From: Bdellovibrionales bacterium
GTDB taxonomy: Bacteria > Bdellovibrionota > Bdellovibrionia > Bdellovibrionales > UBA1609
Direction: 5' to 3'
Length of the DNA: 7,875 nt
Assembly (NCBI GenBank): GCA_020435085.1
Contig: JAGRAB010000191.1
Location: 1-7,875 of the forward strand
Part shown: one piece after another, positions 5,808-7,875 of the stretch
Numbering within the stretch: position 1 is the first letter of the stretch
Layout: each line of letters starts with the position of its first letter
Made by a program: the position numbers and the translations under genes
Notes under the pieces: model-generated
Database searches by the model: none
Told to the model about the DNA's origin: nothing
What the model saw: only the letters and a program-made list of their open reading frames with translations

Positions 5808-6833
5808 TCACTCTTCAATTTTAATTGTCGCAATAGTTTTGTTCACTTTTGCAATTAAAGAGTCCGGTAGTGGTGAGTAATGCAGAGGTGATGCCAACTT
5901 TTGCCCTGGCCCCATTGCCCATTTTAAAAACTTCACAATTTCCTTGCCTTTTTTGGAATCCATTTTTTGATGAATCAATAAATAGGTAAATGCTGATATT
6001 GGATACGCTCCTTTTCCGTCAGAGTTTGTAATAGACACCCTGTAATCAGCAGGCATTTTTGCCAATGCCCCTGCCGCGGCTTTCGAAACAGCACCGGTAC
6101 TTGGAAGAATAAATTCCCCAGCTTTATTCTTAACAAGAGCCATTTGAAGGTTATTTGCCATTGCATATGTCATCTCAACATATCCAATCGCTCCTGGGTT
6201 ATTGCGGATTAGACCTGTTACACCTTCATTTCCTTTTCCACCCAAACCTGTTGGCCACTTAATATCTTTTCCTTTCCCGTATTTCTTGCCCCACTCTGCG
6301 CTCACATTAGCAAGGTAGTCTGTAAATACAGAAGTTGTTCCTGATCCGTCAGATCGATGGGCCACAATAATGTATTGCCCTTTTGGAAACTTCACTTTGG
6401 GGTTAAGTTTTAAGATTTTTTCGTCATCCCACTTTTTAATTTTTCCAGCAAAAATATCAACAACCACTTCTGCCGTAAGTTGAATATTTTCTTTCACACC
6501 TGGAATATTGTAAGTCACGGCAACAGCACCCAAAGTTGTTGGGATATGAAGAATCGGCGTTTGCGATTTTGCCAACTCCTCATCTTTCATTGGAGCATCC
6601 GATGCACCAAAATCTGTTGTACCAGCTAAAAACTGACGAATTCCACCGCCACTTCCAATAGATTGGTAGTTAATTTTTACTGATTTTTCAACATTCGTAT
6701 ATTCAGAAAACCATTTTGAATAAAGAGGATATGGAAATGAGGCTCCCGCACCATTAATTAATAAATCACTTCCCATTGCGGATACTGATACTGCCAAAAG
6801 AGCATTTAAAAGCAAAAATCTTAAAGACTTCAT
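5808..6833 (-). CDS. pstS: Periplasmic phosphate-binding protein PstS
   Basis: PstS captures inorganic phosphate in the periplasm and delivers it to PstC/PstA. The 341-aa precursor begins with a Sec signal peptide (K2, R5, hydrophobic core 6-17, likely cleavage after SVSA at 19). There is no lipobox cysteine, so the mature protein should be soluble and periplasmic. Family motifs run in order: GAGASFPYPLYSKW (28-41), YQSIGSGGG (56-64), DFGASDAPM (74-82), GKIKKWDD (130-137), HRSDGSGT (159-166), GLGGKGNEGV (196-205) and GAIGYVE (214-220). By alignment from memory with E. coli PstS, the phosphate ligands correspond to S32/F33, S61, D79, R160 and S164-T166, all present. The ATG has AAGGAAG 8-10 bases upstream. 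It is the first gene of the operon, with a Pho-box-like site about 75 bases upstream and pstC 36 bases downstream. Confidence 0.97.
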   Translation of the reverse strand: MKSLRFLLLNALLAVSVSAMGSDLLINGAGASFPYPLYSKWFSEYTNVEKSVKINYQSIGSGGGIRQFLAGTTDFGASDAPMKDEELAKSQTPILHIPTTLGAVAVTYNIPGVKENIQLTAEVVVDIFAGKIKKWDDEKILKLNPKVKFPKGQYIIVAHRSDGSGTTSVFTDYLANVSAEWGKKYGKGKDIKWPTGLGGKGNEGVTGLIRNNPGAIGYVEMTYAMANNLQMALVKNKAGEFILPSTGAVSKAAAGALAKMPADYRVSITNSDGKGAYPISAFTYLLIHQKMDSKKGKEIVKFLKWAMGPGQKLASPLHYSPLPDSLIAKVNKTIATIKIEE

Positions 6834-6882
6834 ACTGTGATCTTCCTTTACCTAAAATTGACGTTTTTTAACTCCCTTCCAA

Positions 6883-6913
6883 CATATAACTTTTAAAAGC
6901 TCTTGATTGTCAG
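6883..6913 (-). promoter_or_regulatory. Candidate pstS promoter
   Basis: On the minus strand CTGACA (6908-6913, five of six against TTGACA) is followed after 19 bases by TATATG (6883-6888, four of six against TATAAT). The spacer is longer than the optimal 17, as expected for an activator-dependent promoter. CTGACA is also the second unit of the Pho-box-like repeat, matching the usual arrangement in which the Pho box replaces a good -35. The leader would be about 40 bases. Confidence 0.4.
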
Positions 6914-6924
6914 AGTTCTGTTAA
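6907..6924. promoter_or_regulatory. Pho-box-like 11-base-period direct repeat
   Basis: The plus strand reads TTGTCAG-AGTT-CTGTTAA: two seven-base units separated by four bases, each matching five of seven positions of the E. coli Pho-box unit CTGTCAT with the correct 11-base period. Read toward pstS, the minus strand shows TTAACAG-AACT-CTGACAA, which resembles the TTAACA-type repeats bound by Gram-positive PhoP. The operon it precedes encodes PhoB itself, so autoregulation is the natural reading. The consensus orientation relative to pstS is opposite to E. coli, and there are only two clear units, so this remains a candidate. Confidence 0.45.
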
Positions 6925-7004
6925 ACATCAACCAGATACTGCGCAAAAAATACCCAATTTTTAGATTTTTAAGAGTATTTTTCATGGTTCTCATATTTAA
7001 AAAA

Positions 7005-7013
7005 TGTTATGAC
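7005..7013 (+). promoter_or_regulatory. Candidate extended -10 immediately before pdxJ
   Basis: TGTTATGAC has the TG-n motif of an extended -10 followed by TATGAC (7008-7013, four of six against TATAAT). Six bases separate it from the ATG at 7020, so transcription would begin at or beside the start codon, giving a leaderless mRNA. This would account for the lack of a ribosome binding site at 7020. No -35 is recognisable at the normal distance. It is a weak single-site match. Confidence 0.2.
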
Positions 7014-7019
7014 GCTCAC

Positions 7020-7784
7020 ATGACTCATTTAAGTGTAAATGTAAATAAAATTGCCACACTGAGAAATGCACGAGGACACGATCTTCCTAATGTTGTTCAA
7101 GTTTCTCGTGATATCATTCAATTTGGAGCTGATGGTATTACAGTACACCCTCGGCCTGATGAACGACATATTAAAAAAAACGACGTCTATGAACTCCTTG
7201 AGTTGATGAATGAGGAAAAAGATAAAAATCCAAAACTAGAATTTAATATTGAAGGCTATCCTTCAGAGGATTTTTTAGAACTTATTGATCGCGTAAGACC
7301 CGATCAATGCACTCTCGTGCCTGATCCACCACATGTCATCACAAGCAATGCTGGCTGGAGTCTTGTGGAACGAAAAGCGGATTTAAAAAAAATATTGCAA
7401 CTCTTGCGTGATATTCAAGTGCGATCTTCTCTTTTTATGGATCCGGTCGATAACTCTCCAAAACAGTTTGAAGCTTTGAGAGAATTAAACCCTGATCGCA
7501 TCGAACTTTACACTGAAGCCTTTGCTAAATCCTATGAAATTGGATATCTTGAAAAAACAATGTATGGATATAAGGATTTAGCGCGTGCAGCTACGCTCTC
7601 TGGAATTGGCATCAATGCCGGACATGATCTTAATCAAAAAAATCTAAAAACTTTACTGACTGAGATTCCAAAAATTCTTGAAGTTTCTATTGGCCACGCT
7701 CTCATTTGTGAGGCCTTATACCAAGGACTCTCACAAACAATTGCTTCTTACAAAAATATTATTTGTGACTGTCATGGCTCTTAA
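7020..7784 (+). CDS. pdxJ: Pyridoxine 5'-phosphate synthase PdxJ
   Basis: PdxJ condenses 3-amino-1-hydroxyacetone 1-phosphate with deoxyxylulose 5-phosphate to make pyridoxine 5'-phosphate, the last ring-forming step of the DXP-dependent vitamin B6 pathway, in the cytoplasm. The 254-aa product is a single TIM barrel of normal length (E. coli is about 243). It opens with LSVNVNKIATLRNARG (4-19). By alignment from memory the catalytic residues correspond to H43 in ITVHPRPDERH, E78 in FNIEGYP, E162 in RIELYTEAF and H202 in INAGHDLN, followed by VSIGHALI (222-229). The form VNVNKIATL instead of VNIDHIATL, with HPRPDERHI and NIEGYP, is what I know from Bacteroidetes-type PdxJ. ATG at 7020 is chosen because it begins at the first barrel strand. 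In-frame ATG 6984, with AAGAG eight bases upstream, would add 12 residues; TTG 6903 is less likely. It is divergent from pstS and overlaps the next gene by 11 bases. Confidence 0.93.
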   Translation: MTHLSVNVNKIATLRNARGHDLPNVVQVSRDIIQFGADGITVHPRPDERHIKKNDVYELLELMNEEKDKNPKLEFNIEGYPSEDFLELIDRVRPDQCTLVPDPPHVITSNAGWSLVERKADLKKILQLLRDIQVRSSLFMDPVDNSPKQFEALRELNPDRIELYTEAFAKSYEIGYLEKTMYGYKDLARAATLSGIGINAGHDLNQKNLKTLLTEIPKILEVSIGHALICEALYQGLSQTIASYKNIICDCHGS

Positions 7785-7875
7785 AAGATATCAACTTCCA
7801 GCTTTTACAGATAATTATATTTATATATTAGAAGACTCAATCACAGGAGAGTTTGCTGTCATCGACCATGGTGAA
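7774..7875 (+). CDS. Glyoxalase II-like hydrolase, N-terminal fragment
   Basis: The reading frame from ATG 7774 stays open for 34 codons to the window edge. Residues 7-18 (QLPAFTDNYIYI) match the N-terminus of hydroxyacylglutathione hydrolase (GloB, IPAFxDNYIW), and the strand FAVIDHGE (27-34) corresponds to the following IVDPGD, with His in place of the usual Pro. In that family the enzyme hydrolyses S-lactoylglutathione to lactate and glutathione using a di-metal metallo-beta-lactamase fold. The THxHxDH metal motif would lie beyond the edge, so function cannot be confirmed here. The start overlaps the last 11 bases of pdxJ in another frame and has no clear ribosome binding site, which suggests coupling. 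An in-frame GTG at 7765 is an alternative start. Confidence 0.7.
   Translation, partial: MALKRYQLPAFTDNYIYILEDSITGEFAVIDHGE

Noticed and set aside
6903..7019. 39-residue N-terminal extension of PdxJ from TTG 6903
   Set aside because: It would translate through the Pho-box-like and promoter region, has no ribosome binding site at 6903, and precedes the canonical first strand of PdxJ by a segment the family lacks.
7173..7180. Run of eight A in pdxJ as a slippage or programmed frameshift site
   Set aside because: It encodes expected Lys-Lys in RHIKKND, such runs are common in AT-leaning genes, and no alternative frame of interest follows.
1..7875. CRISPR array, tRNA or rRNA genes, insertion sequences, prophage or defence genes
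   Set aside because: I saw no regularly spaced repeats of CRISPR length, no tRNA cloverleaf, no rRNA sequence, and no transposase, integrase or defence-type domain in any frame.

Overview
The window is an AT-leaning bacterial chromosome segment carrying a complete phosphate uptake and phosphate sensing locus. On the minus strand, read from right to left, the order is pstS, pstC, pstA, pstB, phoU, phoB, phoR (about 6833 down to 114). On the plus strand, starting from the divergent intergenic region, are pdxJ and the first 34 codons of a glyoxalase II-like gene that runs off the right edge. A Sec-type (not lipoprotein) signal peptide on PstS and a PhoB/PhoR pair resembling the proteobacterial one suggest a Gram-negative organism. 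The PdxJ belongs to the sequence subtype I associate with Bacteroidetes rather than with E. coli. These mixed signals would fit a deep-branching lineage such as Bdellovibrionota, but I cannot fix the taxon from this window.

Layout: bases 1-113 hold no convincing gene, at most the 19-codon tail of a convergent one. phoR, phoB, phoU and pstB (114-3737) are packed with gaps of 10 bases or less or a 4-base overlap. A 185-base gap (3738-3922) then separates pstB from pstA. It is the only sizeable gap in the operon and contains an exact 13-base direct repeat, a degenerate third copy, and a candidate internal promoter. pstA overlaps pstC by 11 bases when the better GTG start is used. pstC follows pstS after 36 bases and has a perfect 12-bp inverted repeat just inside its reading frame. 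The 186-base divergent region between pstS and pdxJ (6834-7019) carries an 18-base Pho-box-like repeat with the 11-base period expected of PhoB-family operators.

How the genes work together: PstS binds periplasmic phosphate, PstC and PstA form the membrane channel, and PstB hydrolyses ATP. PhoU links transporter activity to PhoR. PhoR has almost no periplasmic domain, so it very probably senses phosphate through Pst/PhoU and its cytoplasmic PAS region. PhoR phosphorylates PhoB, which probably autoregulates the operon at the Pho-box-like site. pdxJ (pyridoxine 5'-phosphate synthase) and the glyoxalase II-like gene form a separate, translationally overlapping plus-strand unit.

I do not see a previously undescribed system here. 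The genes are ordinary. The items worth a second look are cis elements: the repeats in the pstA-pstB gap, the recurrent octamer GGGGACGG in one orientation, the pstC 5' hairpin, the G7 tract in phoU, and the Pho-box-like site shared with pdxJ.
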